Part shown: piece after piece, positions 7,021-12,103 of the stretch
Layout: every line of letters begins with the position of its first letter
Numbering within the stretch: the stretch's first letter is position 1
From: Clostridia bacterium
GTDB lineage: Bacteria; Bacillota; Clostridia; TANB77; CAG-508
DNA length: 13,899 nucleotides
Direction of reading: 5' to 3'
Assembly: GCA_900753165.1 (NCBI GenBank)
Contig: CAADYC010000023.1
Coordinates: 1 to 13,899 of the forward strand
The notes under the pieces: generated by a model
What the model was told of the DNA's origin: nothing
Database searches by the model: none
Seen by the model: the letters and a program-made list of their open reading frames with translations, nothing else
Translations under genes and position numbers: made by a program

Positions 7021-8505
7021 CTATCTTTCCCCTTTATTATCCTCTTCCACCATTGGACATTCATACATCTTAAATTTTTTAGCATAATAGTTATACAATT
7101 TAATTTCTTCATCATTTTTCTTTAAATACTCATTTCTAATTGATGATGTAAACATTTTATCAATTGTTTCCATTTCAACATCTTGTGTTTTCTCTCTTAT
7201 ACTAGATTTTAGTAAAAATTCATATAAATTTCCAACACTTTCATAATTATGTTCTTTACCATCAATATTATCATTTCCAGTATCATCCATCATTTTTGAT
7301 TTTAAATCCATATATTCAAGTAATTCTGGATCCTTCAAAAATTTTGAATCTTCTAATACATCTGCATCTTCTATTTTACTTAAATCTCTAGTACTTATTC
7401 TAGAAAAATTATTTTTTAAGTTTTTAATATCTAATGAATGTAATGATGCTATTATTCTAGCATTCCAATCTCTTCCTTGTTTTAGCAATTCAAATACATC
7501 TTTATATTTTGATATTTCTAGATAAGCTTTATCATCTTTCATATCATTTTCTATATTTTGTCCAATTTTATTTTCTGACATCATTCTATCTTTTAAATAC
7601 TGACATACTATATCTCCTAAAACGTCTAATCCTCTACTAATATCTATTGCTATTCCTTTTTCTTTTATTCTTAGATAGTTTTTAAATAAAACGTTAATTA
7701 TACTTTTATCTCTATCACTCAACTCTAATTTATCTGGTTCACTATAATAGTCACAAAAATACTCAGCAACAATTTTTTGTTTAGCATTATTTTTTTCATT
7801 AACGATATTTTTTTCTTTTTCTTCCAATATATTTCTATCATCAGAAGAATCTATTATTTCAAAGTTTTTAGCAATTTGCTCTCCCCTTATAAATTTTTGT
7901 TTTTCTTCCTCTGAAGAAAAAGTATCCAATATTTTTTCTCTAGCACTTTTCCATCTCTCAACTCTTAATTTTTCATTCATATAATTATCAATTTCATTTT
8001 TCTGTCTTAATTTCATTGTTTCTAAATCTTCTTTAGTATACTTATTTAAAATATCACTTTTTCCTTCATTTTGATATACTGTTCTAGGTATTGCTTTTAC
8101 ATCCAAAGATTTTTGAGCTATTACTGCTTTTCCCTCAAAAGTAATACTAAAAGGAATTCTTTCTTCAATTATTAATTTATTTAATTTTAAATATTCTTGA
8201 TATCCTTGTACACCTTTAGCATTATCTTTCAATTGTTTTTGGATTAAATCTAATATTTTAACCGTTGCTTCTTTTCTATCCAATCCAACAGCATTTCCTA
8301 TTGTTCCAAGAATTATTTCTTGTGGTACCTCTTTTAATTTACATTTTAGTACTATTGCCCAAACATGATTATCTTTTTCAGTTGATGCTTCTCTTATAAT
8401 CAAATCCGCATTTTTTGTATCTTCTATCATGACTGGTGAATATCCTATATCTTTAGATTTTCTACCATATTCAATTAATTTTTCATCTATTGTTTTTTTA
8501 TTCAT
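7021..8505 (-). CDS. Unrecognised 494-residue soluble protein
   Basis: I do not recognise this protein. It has no signal peptide and no membrane segment, and is very rich in K, E, D, N and I. Residues about 1-145 look like a mixed alpha/beta domain, with strand-like pieces WAIVLKCKL and PFSITFEGKAVIAQKSLDVKAIPRTVYQ. Residues about 150-260 are highly charged and probably coiled coil (LRQKNEIDNYMNEKLRVERW, then EEKEKNIVNEKNNAKQ). The remaining C-terminal part is helical, with the patch GRDWNARIIASLHSLDIKNLK. No catalytic motif, Walker motif or metal-binding cluster is seen. The ATG has AAAGGA eight to nine bases upstream. It is a single-gene unit with its own promoter and a perfect terminator, divergent from sigK across a spacer with two palindromic operator-like repeats. 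A sporulation role is conceivable from position only. Confidence 0.8.
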   Translation of the reverse strand: MNKKTIDEKLIEYGRKSKDIGYSPVMIEDTKNADLIIREASTEKDNHVWAIVLKCKLKEVPQEIILGTIGNAVGLDRKEATVKILDLIQKQLKDNAKGVQGYQEYLKLNKLIIEERIPFSITFEGKAVIAQKSLDVKAIPRTVYQNEGKSDILNKYTKEDLETMKLRQKNEIDNYMNEKLRVERWKSAREKILDTFSSEEEKQKFIRGEQIAKNFEIIDSSDDRNILEEKEKNIVNEKNNAKQKIVAEYFCDYYSEPDKLELSDRDKSIINVLFKNYLRIKEKGIAIDISRGLDVLGDIVCQYLKDRMMSENKIGQNIENDMKDDKAYLEISKYKDVFELLKQGRDWNARIIASLHSLDIKNLKNNFSRISTRDLSKIEDADVLEDSKFLKDPELLEYMDLKSKMMDDTGNDNIDGKEHNYESVGNLYEFLLKSSIREKTQDVEMETIDKMFTSSIRNEYLKKNDEEIKLYNYYAKKFKMYECPMVEEDNKGER

Positions 8506-8555
8506 ATCTTTTTTCCTTTCAATTGAAAATTTTTACTAAAAAACTTCCTATATTA

Positions 8556-8584
8556 TTTATAACATATAATAATTTTTTTTACAA
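8556..8584 (-). promoter_or_regulatory. Sigma-A-type promoter of the 494-residue gene
   Basis: On the minus strand TTGTAA (8579-8584) and TATAAA (8556-8561) have a 17-base spacer and a TG one base before the -10. It lies about 50 bases before the ATG. Confidence 0.6.
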
Positions 8585-8590
8585 TAGTTT

Positions 8591-8638
8591 TAATGTTTTT
8601 TATAAAACTACATTTAATGTTTTATATAAAACTACAAT
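8591..8638. repeat. Tandem 24-bp repeat with palindromic cores (operator-like)
   Basis: Two copies of TAATGTTTTNTATAAAACTACA(A)T occur with a 24-base period. The second carries the perfect palindrome GTTTTATATAAAAC (8619-8632) and the first the one-mismatch version GTTTTTTATAAAAC (8595-8608). They lie just upstream of the -35 box of the 494-residue gene and upstream of the sigK start region, so a dimeric regulator could act on both. Confidence 0.55.
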
Positions 8639-8644
8639 GGTCCA

Positions 8645-8673
8645 TGCACTTTCACTAATTTTAAACATATAAT
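8645..8673 (+). promoter_or_regulatory. Possible promoter of pro-sigK
   Basis: CATATAAT (8666-8673) is one base from the sigma-E -10 consensus CATACAAT, the sigma factor that normally transcribes sigK first. I see no convincing sigma-E -35. Read as sigma-A it would be TGCACT, 17 bases, TATAAT, with a poor -35. Either way transcription would begin near 8680, just before the GGAGGTG binding site. Confidence 0.35.
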
Positions 8674-8700
8674 TATATATATAAGATTTGGAGGTGCATT

Positions 8701-8793
8701 ATGTTAGAAGCACTATGTAGTATTGGTTTTTTAGGTTTTTTACAATTTTTAAAATCCACTGTATTTGTCGTTCGGCTACATATCAGGAACTAA
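8701..8793 (+). pseudogene. sigK: Pro-sequence of sigma-K, out of frame with the sigK body
   Basis: An ATG at 8701 follows a near-perfect ribosome binding site GGAGGTG (8690-8696) with six bases between GGAGG and ATG. It encodes MLEALCSIGFLGFLQFLKST followed by VFVV, then reads out of frame to a TAA at 8791-8793. The hydrophobic first 24 residues match the nature and length of the membrane-tethering pro-peptide of pro-sigma-K. In the +1 frame the sequence continues as FGYISGTNLFPEPL, just what should follow the pro-peptide. Both frames are open from 8753 to 8790, so a single +1 shift there joins them. The extra base is best placed near 8767-8773, around GTC GTT CGG C; dropping one A of 8751-8754 would also work. 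This may be a real mutation, a sequence error, or a recoding site. Confidence 0.75.
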
Positions 8794-9412
8794 TCTGTTT
8801 CCTGAACCATTAACAAGTGAAGAAGAAAAAATATATCTAGACCAATTAAAAAAAGGAGATGAAGAGGCAAGAAATATATTAATTGAAAGAAATCTAAGAT
8901 TAGTTGCCCATGTTGTTAAAAAATATTCGAACACCAAAGTCGACCAAGATGATTTGATTTCAATTGGTACTATTGGTCTAATAAAAGGTATTAATAGTTT
9001 TAATGTAGATAAAGGCTCTAAACTTAGTACATATGTATCAAGGTGTATAGATAACGAGATTTTAATGTATTTACGTTCTACAAAAAAATTGAATGCCGAA
9101 ATTTATTTAAATGAGCCTATTGGAAAAGATAAAGATGATAATGTAGTAACTTTACAAGAAGTTTTGGAAAATGATTCTAGAAATATTGAAGATGAAGTTG
9201 ATTTAAAAATGAAAATAAAAAAACTTTATCAAAAAATAGGTGAAGTATTAAAAGATAGAGAAAAAACAATTATAGAGCTACGTTTTGGTCTTGATGGACA
9301 TAAACCTAAAACTCAACATGAAATAGCAGAACTAATGGGGATTTCACGTTCATATGTATCTAGAATAGAAACAAAAGCTATTGGAAAGTTAAATAAAGAG
9401 TTTAAAGAATAA
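8765..9412 (+). CDS. sigK: Sporulation sigma factor SigK (body), start split off by a frameshift
   Basis: This is the late mother-cell RNA polymerase sigma factor, which directs coat and cortex genes. Domain order is the conserved FPEPLTSEEE entry at 12-21, sigma region 2 at about 35-106 with RLVAHVVKKY and DLISIGTIGLIKGINSF (core binding and -10 recognition), and sigma region 4 at about 155-210 with the helix-turn-helix TQHEIAELMGISRSYVSRIE. SigG and SigF are excluded mainly by the LFPEPL-type N-terminus and the pro-sequence just upstream. The given start is a TTG with no ribosome binding site; it marks only where the open frame begins. Translation most likely initiates at 8701 and must change frame, or, less likely, restarts here by coupling and yields a form lacking the pro-peptide, as the naturally pro-less SigK of C. 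difficile does. No skin-like recombinase element is visible. C-terminal length is normal. Confidence 0.88.
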   Translation: MSFGYISGTNLFPEPLTSEEEKIYLDQLKKGDEEARNILIERNLRLVAHVVKKYSNTKVDQDDLISIGTIGLIKGINSFNVDKGSKLSTYVSRCIDNEILMYLRSTKKLNAEIYLNEPIGKDKDDNVVTLQEVLENDSRNIEDEVDLKMKIKKLYQKIGEVLKDREKTIIELRFGLDGHKPKTQHEIAELMGISRSYVSRIETKAIGKLNKEFKE

Positions 9413-9568
9413 ATTATATTTATTCTCGCAAAATTATTAAAAATATTTTAGCATAAAATAAATTTTTTATCAAATTACAAAAATTTAAATAAAGTGAGAA
9501 TAAATTATATAAAAAGAGATAAAATAATATAAATAATATTTAATCAAATTTTAATAAGTTTTTTTTAT
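9413..9568. other. AT-rich spacer after sigK with inverted repeat
   Basis: No gene is seen in this stretch. ATTTATTCTC (9418-9427) is repeated inverted as GAGAATAAAT (9496-9505). Inside, TATTTTA (9444-9450) and TAAAATA (9454-9460) form an AT-only stem followed by six T, which may act as a weak sigK terminator. Confidence 0.35.
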
Positions 9569-9602
9569 TTGAAACATTCCTTTTTATATGTTAAACTATA
9601 AT
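9569..9602 (+). promoter_or_regulatory. Promoter of the 6S RNA candidate
   Basis: TTGAAA (9569-9574) is followed after 17 bases by TAAACT (9592-9597) with a TG before it. An overlapping perfect TATAAT lies at 9597-9602 but at a longer spacing. Either gives a start between about 9604 and 9610. Confidence 0.5.
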
Positions 9603-9624
9603 TAATCTAATAAACAAGTTATTA

Positions 9625-9816
9625 ATTTACCCTGCATAGTGCGTGTAGACAGAATTTTTAGAACCTACAAGTTTATAAGAGGAGCCAATCTCAAAATATG
9701 GCGTGCATGCTTGCATTTATGTAAGAAGCCCATGAGTATTTTGGTAGGCATCCCACCTGTTTTTTAGGAGCAGGTCCTTAAAAATTCATGACATCTTACG
9801 GCTAAGGCGGGGATTT
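9625..9816 (+). ncRNA. ssrS: 6S RNA (candidate ssrS)
   Basis: 6S RNA is a sigma-A RNA polymerase mimic that accumulates in slow growth. This G+C-richer island in AT-rich DNA folds into one long interrupted rod. The closing stem is CCCTGC (9630-9635) with GCGGGG (9807-9812). Further in, GAATTTTTAG pairs with CTTAAAAATTC, and CCTAC with GTAGG. The apical hairpin GCTTGCAT/ATGTAAGAAGC lies within GCATGCTTG...GTAAGAAGCC, very close to the apical GCAUGCUCGG...GAGAAGCC that I recall from E. coli 6S RNA. A small hairpin, CACCTG with CAGGT, sits on the 3' side of the central region as in known 6S RNAs. The RNA is flanked by a promoter and by T-runs. Exact ends are estimated. SRP RNA, RNase P RNA and tmRNA motifs are absent. 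Confidence 0.75.
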
Positions 9817-9837
9817 TTTTATAAAACTAAATATATA

Positions 9838-9866
9838 AAAAAAGAGTGAACTTATCACTCTTTTTT
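9838..9866. terminator. Bidirectional terminator between 6S RNA and tRNA-Met
   Basis: AAAGAGTGA (9841-9849) pairs with TCACTCTTT (9855-9863), with a five-base loop, flanked by A-run and T-run on the two sides. It can stop plus-strand 6S RNA transcripts and minus-strand tRNA transcripts. Confidence 0.8.
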
Positions 9867-9887
9867 AACTTTTTACAATATATTATT

Positions 9888-9964
9888 TGGTAGCGAAGGT
9901 GGGATTCGAACCTACGACCTGCCGGGTATGAACCGGATGCTCTAGCCAACTGAGCTACTTCGCC
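9888..9964 (-). tRNA. tRNA-Met (CAT), elongator type
   Basis: A 77-base cloverleaf is read on the minus strand from GGCGAAG to an encoded CCA. The acceptor stem is complete with a G1-U72 wobble. The D-arm AGCTCAGTTGGCTAGAGC and the T-arm core GGTTCGAATCC are canonical, and the anticodon loop TTCATAC gives CAT. The anticodon stem has four G-C pairs and a T27/C43 mismatch at its base. The lack of the initiator's C1-A72 mismatch and GGG/CCC anticodon stem makes fMet unlikely. A CAT anticodon could also be the lysidine-modified tRNA-Ile2, but the TTCATAC loop and GG...CC stem resemble Firmicute elongator Met. Confidence 0.92.
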
Positions 9965-9983
9965 ATTTGCAATTGCAGTACTT

Positions 9984-10013
9984 ATTATAACATTGAGCTT
10001 ACCCATTTGTCAA
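9984..10013 (-). promoter_or_regulatory. Promoter of tRNA-Met
   Basis: On the minus strand a perfect TTGACA (10008-10013) and a perfect TATAAT (9984-9989) are 18 bases apart, with TG upstream of the -10. It starts about 15 bases before the tRNA 5' end. Confidence 0.85.
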
Positions 10014-10032
10014 GTTAAAAATACAATAAATT

Positions 10033-10090
10033 TAAAATTCTGGAAATTATTTTTTATACCACGTACAAAAAATTAATCCCCAGAATTTTA
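10033..10090. repeat. Long near-continuous hairpin downstream of the small unknown gene
   Basis: TAAAATTCTGG (10033-10043) and CCAGAATTTTA (10080-10090) are exact inverted copies. The interior continues to pair (ATTATTTTTTATA with TGTACAAAAAATTAAT-like sequence, one bulge and one wobble) up to a small loop around CCACG. It lies 3' of the 10132-10467 gene in the minus direction and ends in a weakly T-rich stretch, so it may be its terminator or mRNA 3' protector, or a small MITE-like element. Confidence 0.55.
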
Positions 10091-10131
10091 TACAAATGCT
10101 TAAATTTAATAATTAAAAATCTAAATTTTCT

Positions 10132-10467
10132 CTATTTTCCTATTTCATCTTGTATTTCTTCTATTTCACTTTTTTGTTTTTTAATATTAGTTTTTAATCT
10201 TTCCACTTCGAATTCAGATTTTACTTTTGAGCTATCTCCATTTATTTCTTGTTTTGTCTTTGATTTTGAACTATTTTTTCCTTTTTCTGGAGCTGATACA
10301 AATTTGCACAATTTATTTATATATGTATTATCTTGTTGTTTTTCTATTCCTTCAATTTTTACTTTTATTTCTTCGTCTTCATTTTTTGTGCTTGCAAAAA
10401 ATGCTTTAATTACACTCCAAATTGAATCGTCTTTTGCCTCAAATTTATAACTTACTGGCATATACAT
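10132..10467 (-). CDS. Small unrecognised protein with C-terminal coiled coil
   Basis: A 111-residue soluble protein that I do not recognise. Residues about 1-45 (PVSYKFEAKDDSIWSVIKAF) may form a small folded domain. Residues 60-85 are low-complexity and rich in K, S and G. Residues about 85-111 (EVERLKTNIKKQKSEIEEIQ) look like a coiled coil for partner binding or oligomerisation. The ATG at 10465-10467 has AAAGAGGT nine bases upstream and a strong extended -10 promoter, so it is likely expressed although short. A second ATG two codons on is possible. It stands alone between tRNA-Met and mtnN; no function can be assigned. Confidence 0.7.
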   Translation of the reverse strand: MYMPVSYKFEAKDDSIWSVIKAFFASTKNEDEEIKVKIEGIEKQQDNTYINKLCKFVSAPEKGKNSSKSKTKQEINGDSSKVKSEFEVERLKTNIKKQKSEIEEIQDEIGK

Positions 10468-10491
10468 TTTATTTTTACCTCTTTCTTTTAT

Positions 10492-10544
10492 AAAAAACTA
10501 TTTATATTATACCATATATTTACAGTATAATCAATAGTTTTTTA
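10492..10544. repeat. Inverted repeat containing a promoter and a terminator-like stem
   Basis: AAAAAACTATTTATATTATAC (broken here for clarity as AAAAAACTAT + TTATATTATAC) on the left is mirrored by GTATAATC + AATAGTTTTTT on the right, with three unmatched bases. In the minus direction this is a hairpin ending in T6 directly after mtnN, and its arms also carry the -35 and -10 boxes of the next gene. Confidence 0.6.
10506..10534 (-). promoter_or_regulatory. Promoter of the 111-residue gene
   Basis: On the minus strand TTGATT (10529-10534) and perfect TATAAT (10506-10511) are separated by 17 bases, with TGG before the -10. It lies about 40 bases upstream of the ATG at 10467. Confidence 0.75.
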
Positions 10545-10558
10545 TACTTTTATGTCCA

Positions 10559-11254
10559 CTAATTTTGAAAAAATTCTTTTAAAAGATTAGCACACCTTCT
10601 TGATGCTAATTCAACAAATTTATCAAAATCTACTTCATTTTTTCCATTTGGAGAATCGGAAATACTCCTAATTACAATAAAAGGTATTTTGTCTAAATAA
10701 CAAACTTGTGCAATCGCTGCGCCCTCCATTTCAACACAATCAGCATCAAATCTTGTATAAATTTTATTTTTCATTTCAATATCCGTACAAAATATATCTC
10801 CAGTTGCAATAACCCCAGTTACAGTTTTATAAGTATTATCTGACAATGAATTTATTATTTTTTCAAATTTTTGCACTAATTTTTCATCACTGTAAATATA
10901 TTCTCCAACACCTGTAATATATCCTTTATCATGGTCAAATGCTGTTATATCAAAATCATGTTGAACTAATTTTTTTCCAATAACAATATCTCCTATATTT
11001 AAAAATGGATTTAAAGCTCCTGCAGCTCCCACATTAATCATATACTTAACATCTAATTTATCAATTAATATCTGTGCCACTCTTGCGGCATTTACTTTTC
11101 CTACACCACATTTTACAACAACAACTTTATTTTTTTCTATCTGTCCAATTTTGAAATTAAGTCCTAAAATCTCTTTTTCTTCAACATTTTTCATTATACT
11201 TAAAATTTCTTCTAATTCCTCTTGCATAGCAACTATTATACCAACTCTATTCAT
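10559..11254 (-). CDS. mtnN: 5'-methylthioadenosine / S-adenosylhomocysteine nucleosidase
   Basis: This cytosolic enzyme cleaves adenine from MTA, SAH and 5'-deoxyadenosine, feeding methionine salvage and the activated methyl cycle and relieving inhibition of SAM enzymes. At 231 residues it matches E. coli Pfs/MtnN in length. Landmarks are MNRVGIIVAMQEELEE with the substrate-binding glutamate E13, GVGKVNAA (50-57), the phosphorylase-fold core NVGAAGAL (74-81), VEMEGAA (174-180) with ribose-binding E177, and RSISD (196-200) with catalytic D200. The ATG has GGAGG with good spacing. It is a single gene whose product supports the SAM users in the window (rlmN, hemW, prmC). A luxS gene, which some bacteria place nearby, is not present. 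Confidence 0.96.
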   Translation of the reverse strand: MNRVGIIVAMQEELEEILSIMKNVEEKEILGLNFKIGQIEKNKVVVVKCGVGKVNAARVAQILIDKLDVKYMINVGAAGALNPFLNIGDIVIGKKLVQHDFDITAFDHDKGYITGVGEYIYSDEKLVQKFEKIINSLSDNTYKTVTGVIATGDIFCTDIEMKNKIYTRFDADCVEMEGAAIAQVCYLDKIPFIVIRSISDSPNGKNEVDFDKFVELASRRCANLLKEFFQN

Positions 11255-11282
11255 TTATATATCCTCCATATCAATTTTATTC

Positions 11283-11290
11283 ATTATAAC
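11283..11290 (-). promoter_or_regulatory. Extended -10 promoter of mtnN
   Basis: On the minus strand TGTTATAAT gives a perfect -10 (11283-11288) with an extended TG, about 30 bases upstream of the mtnN ATG. There is no convincing -35 box. Confidence 0.5.
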
Positions 11291-11348
11291 ACAAAAAATT
11301 GTAAATAACTAGAAAAATATAGTTTTTTAAAATAAAAAACAGATATTA

Positions 11349-11700
11349 ATCGAGTAGGAACTGAATAATTATTTTATTCAGTGTCCTCTCACACCACCGT
11401 ACGTACCGTTCGGTATACGGCGGTTCAATAGAATTAATACTTTAACAGGATACACTAGTTAGACTTGTATAACCAAGTTTCTCTAGTGTTTTATTATTTA
11501 ATGCTATATGCATTACTGGAGTATCTGCCATTCTCCAATAACACATTCTTATTCTTCTTCATATCCATTTATCTAATGTTTGCGCTATTTTACCCATGTT
11601 TGCTTTTCTCCTTATTGACTTTTAATCTTAATTTTGTTTTGATAAACTTTGTAATATTTTCCATTACTCTTTCCGCTGACTTCTTTGATTTTGTGAATAA
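11349..11700 (-). mobile_element. Group II intron remnant (3' end: reverse transcriptase pieces, domains V and VI)
   Basis: On the minus strand, after broken reverse transcriptase sequence, comes a domain V hairpin at 11383-11426: ACCGCCGT pairs with ACGGTGGT around an ACCGAACGGT tip. A domain VI-like helix follows, where GAGAGG pairs with CCT and CTC around a bulged A at 11355, enclosing the stem CTGAATAA/TTATTCAG. The element ends ...CCTACTCGAT at 11349, placing the branch A seven bases from the 3' end as in group II introns. Domains I-III and the RT start are missing. The remnant directly abuts the rplL terminator, the sort of site class IIC introns choose, but its class is not established. 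Confidence 0.85.
11442..11700 (-). pseudogene. Degenerate group II intron reverse transcriptase / maturase
   Basis: Two frames carry clear family sequence. Piece one (11590-11700) reads KSKKSAERVMENITKFIK then TKLRLKVNKEKSK, the segment just after the YADD catalytic motif of LtrA-type reverse transcriptases, and stops at TAA. Piece two (11442-11597) reads QTLDKWI, an in-frame TGA, RRIRMC, then YWRMADTPVMHIALNNKTLE and KLGYTSL, the maturase X domain and C-terminal end. A stretch is missing between the pieces, and another between RRIRMC and YWRMAD, where the family normally has dozens more residues. The polymerase active site is gone, so it cannot be active. An 85-codon plus-strand frame here is only its antisense. 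Confidence 0.85.
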
Positions 11701-11728
11701 AAAGAATCAGATTCTACTCTGATTCTTT
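11699..11728 (-). terminator. Terminator of the rplJ-rplL transcript
   Basis: AAAGAATCAGA (11701-11711) pairs over 11 bases with TCTGATTCTTT (11718-11728), with a six-base loop and five T on the minus strand. It lies ten bases after the rplL stop and marks the end of the ribosomal operon. Confidence 0.88.
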
Positions 11729-11737
11729 CTCCATAAA

Positions 11738-12103
11738 TTATTGTAAATCGATAACAGCTCCAACTTCTGTGAATTTAGCTTTTAATTCTTCTGCTTCTTC
11801 TTTAGAAACATTTTCTTTAACTGTTTTTGGTGCTCCATCTACTAATTCTTTAGCTTCTTTTAATCCTAATCCTGTAGCATCTCTAACTACTTTGATTACT
11901 TTTATTTTTTGGTCTCCAGCTTCTTTTAATACAACATTAAAAGATGTTTTTTCAGCTGCTGCATCTCCTCCAGCTACTCCAGCTGCTGGTGCAGCTGCTG
12001 CTACTGCAGATACTCCAAATTCTTCTTCTATAGCTTTTACTAATTCTGATAATTCAACTACTGTCATTTTTTTGATTTCTTCAATCATTTCTTCTTTACT
12101 CAT
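11738..12103 (-). CDS. rplL: 50S ribosomal protein L7/L12
   Basis: L7/L12 is the multicopy, mobile stalk protein of the large subunit that recruits and stimulates translation GTPases (EF-Tu, EF-G, IF2, RF3). The 121-residue protein shows the N-terminal dimerisation and L10-binding helices (MSKEEMIEEIKKMTVVELSE), the Ala/Gly-rich hinge at about 34-51 (AAAAPAAGVAGGDAAA), and the C-terminal factor-binding domain with KIKVIKVVRDATGLGLKEAK and VDGAPKTVKE. Length is normal. GGAGG lies eight to nine bases before the ATG. It follows rplJ by 138 bases containing two small hairpins, and is followed by a strong terminator instead of rpoB. Hinge codons are GCT/GCA-heavy as expected for a highly expressed AT-rich gene. 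Confidence 0.98.
   Translation of the reverse strand: MSKEEMIEEIKKMTVVELSELVKAIEEEFGVSAVAAAAPAAGVAGGDAAAEKTSFNVVLKEAGDQKIKVIKVVRDATGLGLKEAKELVDGAPKTVKENVSKEEAEELKAKFTEVGAVIDLQ

Noticed and set aside
8490..8672. 60-codon plus-strand open frame in the sigK upstream spacer
   Set aside because: Composition is dominated by the AT-rich repeat region, and it has no ribosome binding site; the region is better explained by promoters and operators.
8765..8767. TTG as the true start of sigK
   Set aside because: No ribosome binding site precedes it, whereas 8701 has a near-perfect one and encodes a fitting pro-peptide. Kept only as the beginning of the open frame.
8701..9412. sigK interrupted by a skin-like prophage element
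   Set aside because: There is no recombinase gene and no insertion; the two parts overlap and differ only by frame.
9418..9505. Inverted repeat ATTTATTCTC/GAGAATAAAT as ends of a small transposon
   Set aside because: The arms are only ten AT-rich bases with no visible target duplication and no second copy in the window; left as a spacer note.
9625..9820. SRP RNA, RNase P RNA or tmRNA
   Set aside because: The SRP GGAAGCAGC-type tip, the RNase P GAGGAAAGTCC core and a tmRNA tag frame are absent; the 6S apical motif and central bubble fit better.
9888..9964. Initiator tRNA-fMet
   Set aside because: The acceptor stem is fully paired at position 1-72 (G-T), and the anticodon stem lacks the three G-C pairs of initiators in the usual register.
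11465..11722. 85-codon plus-strand open frame with hydrophobic residues, looking like a membrane peptide
   Set aside because: It is the antisense of the decayed reverse transcriptase; the minus strand shows clear maturase sequence, and the plus frame has no ribosome binding site.
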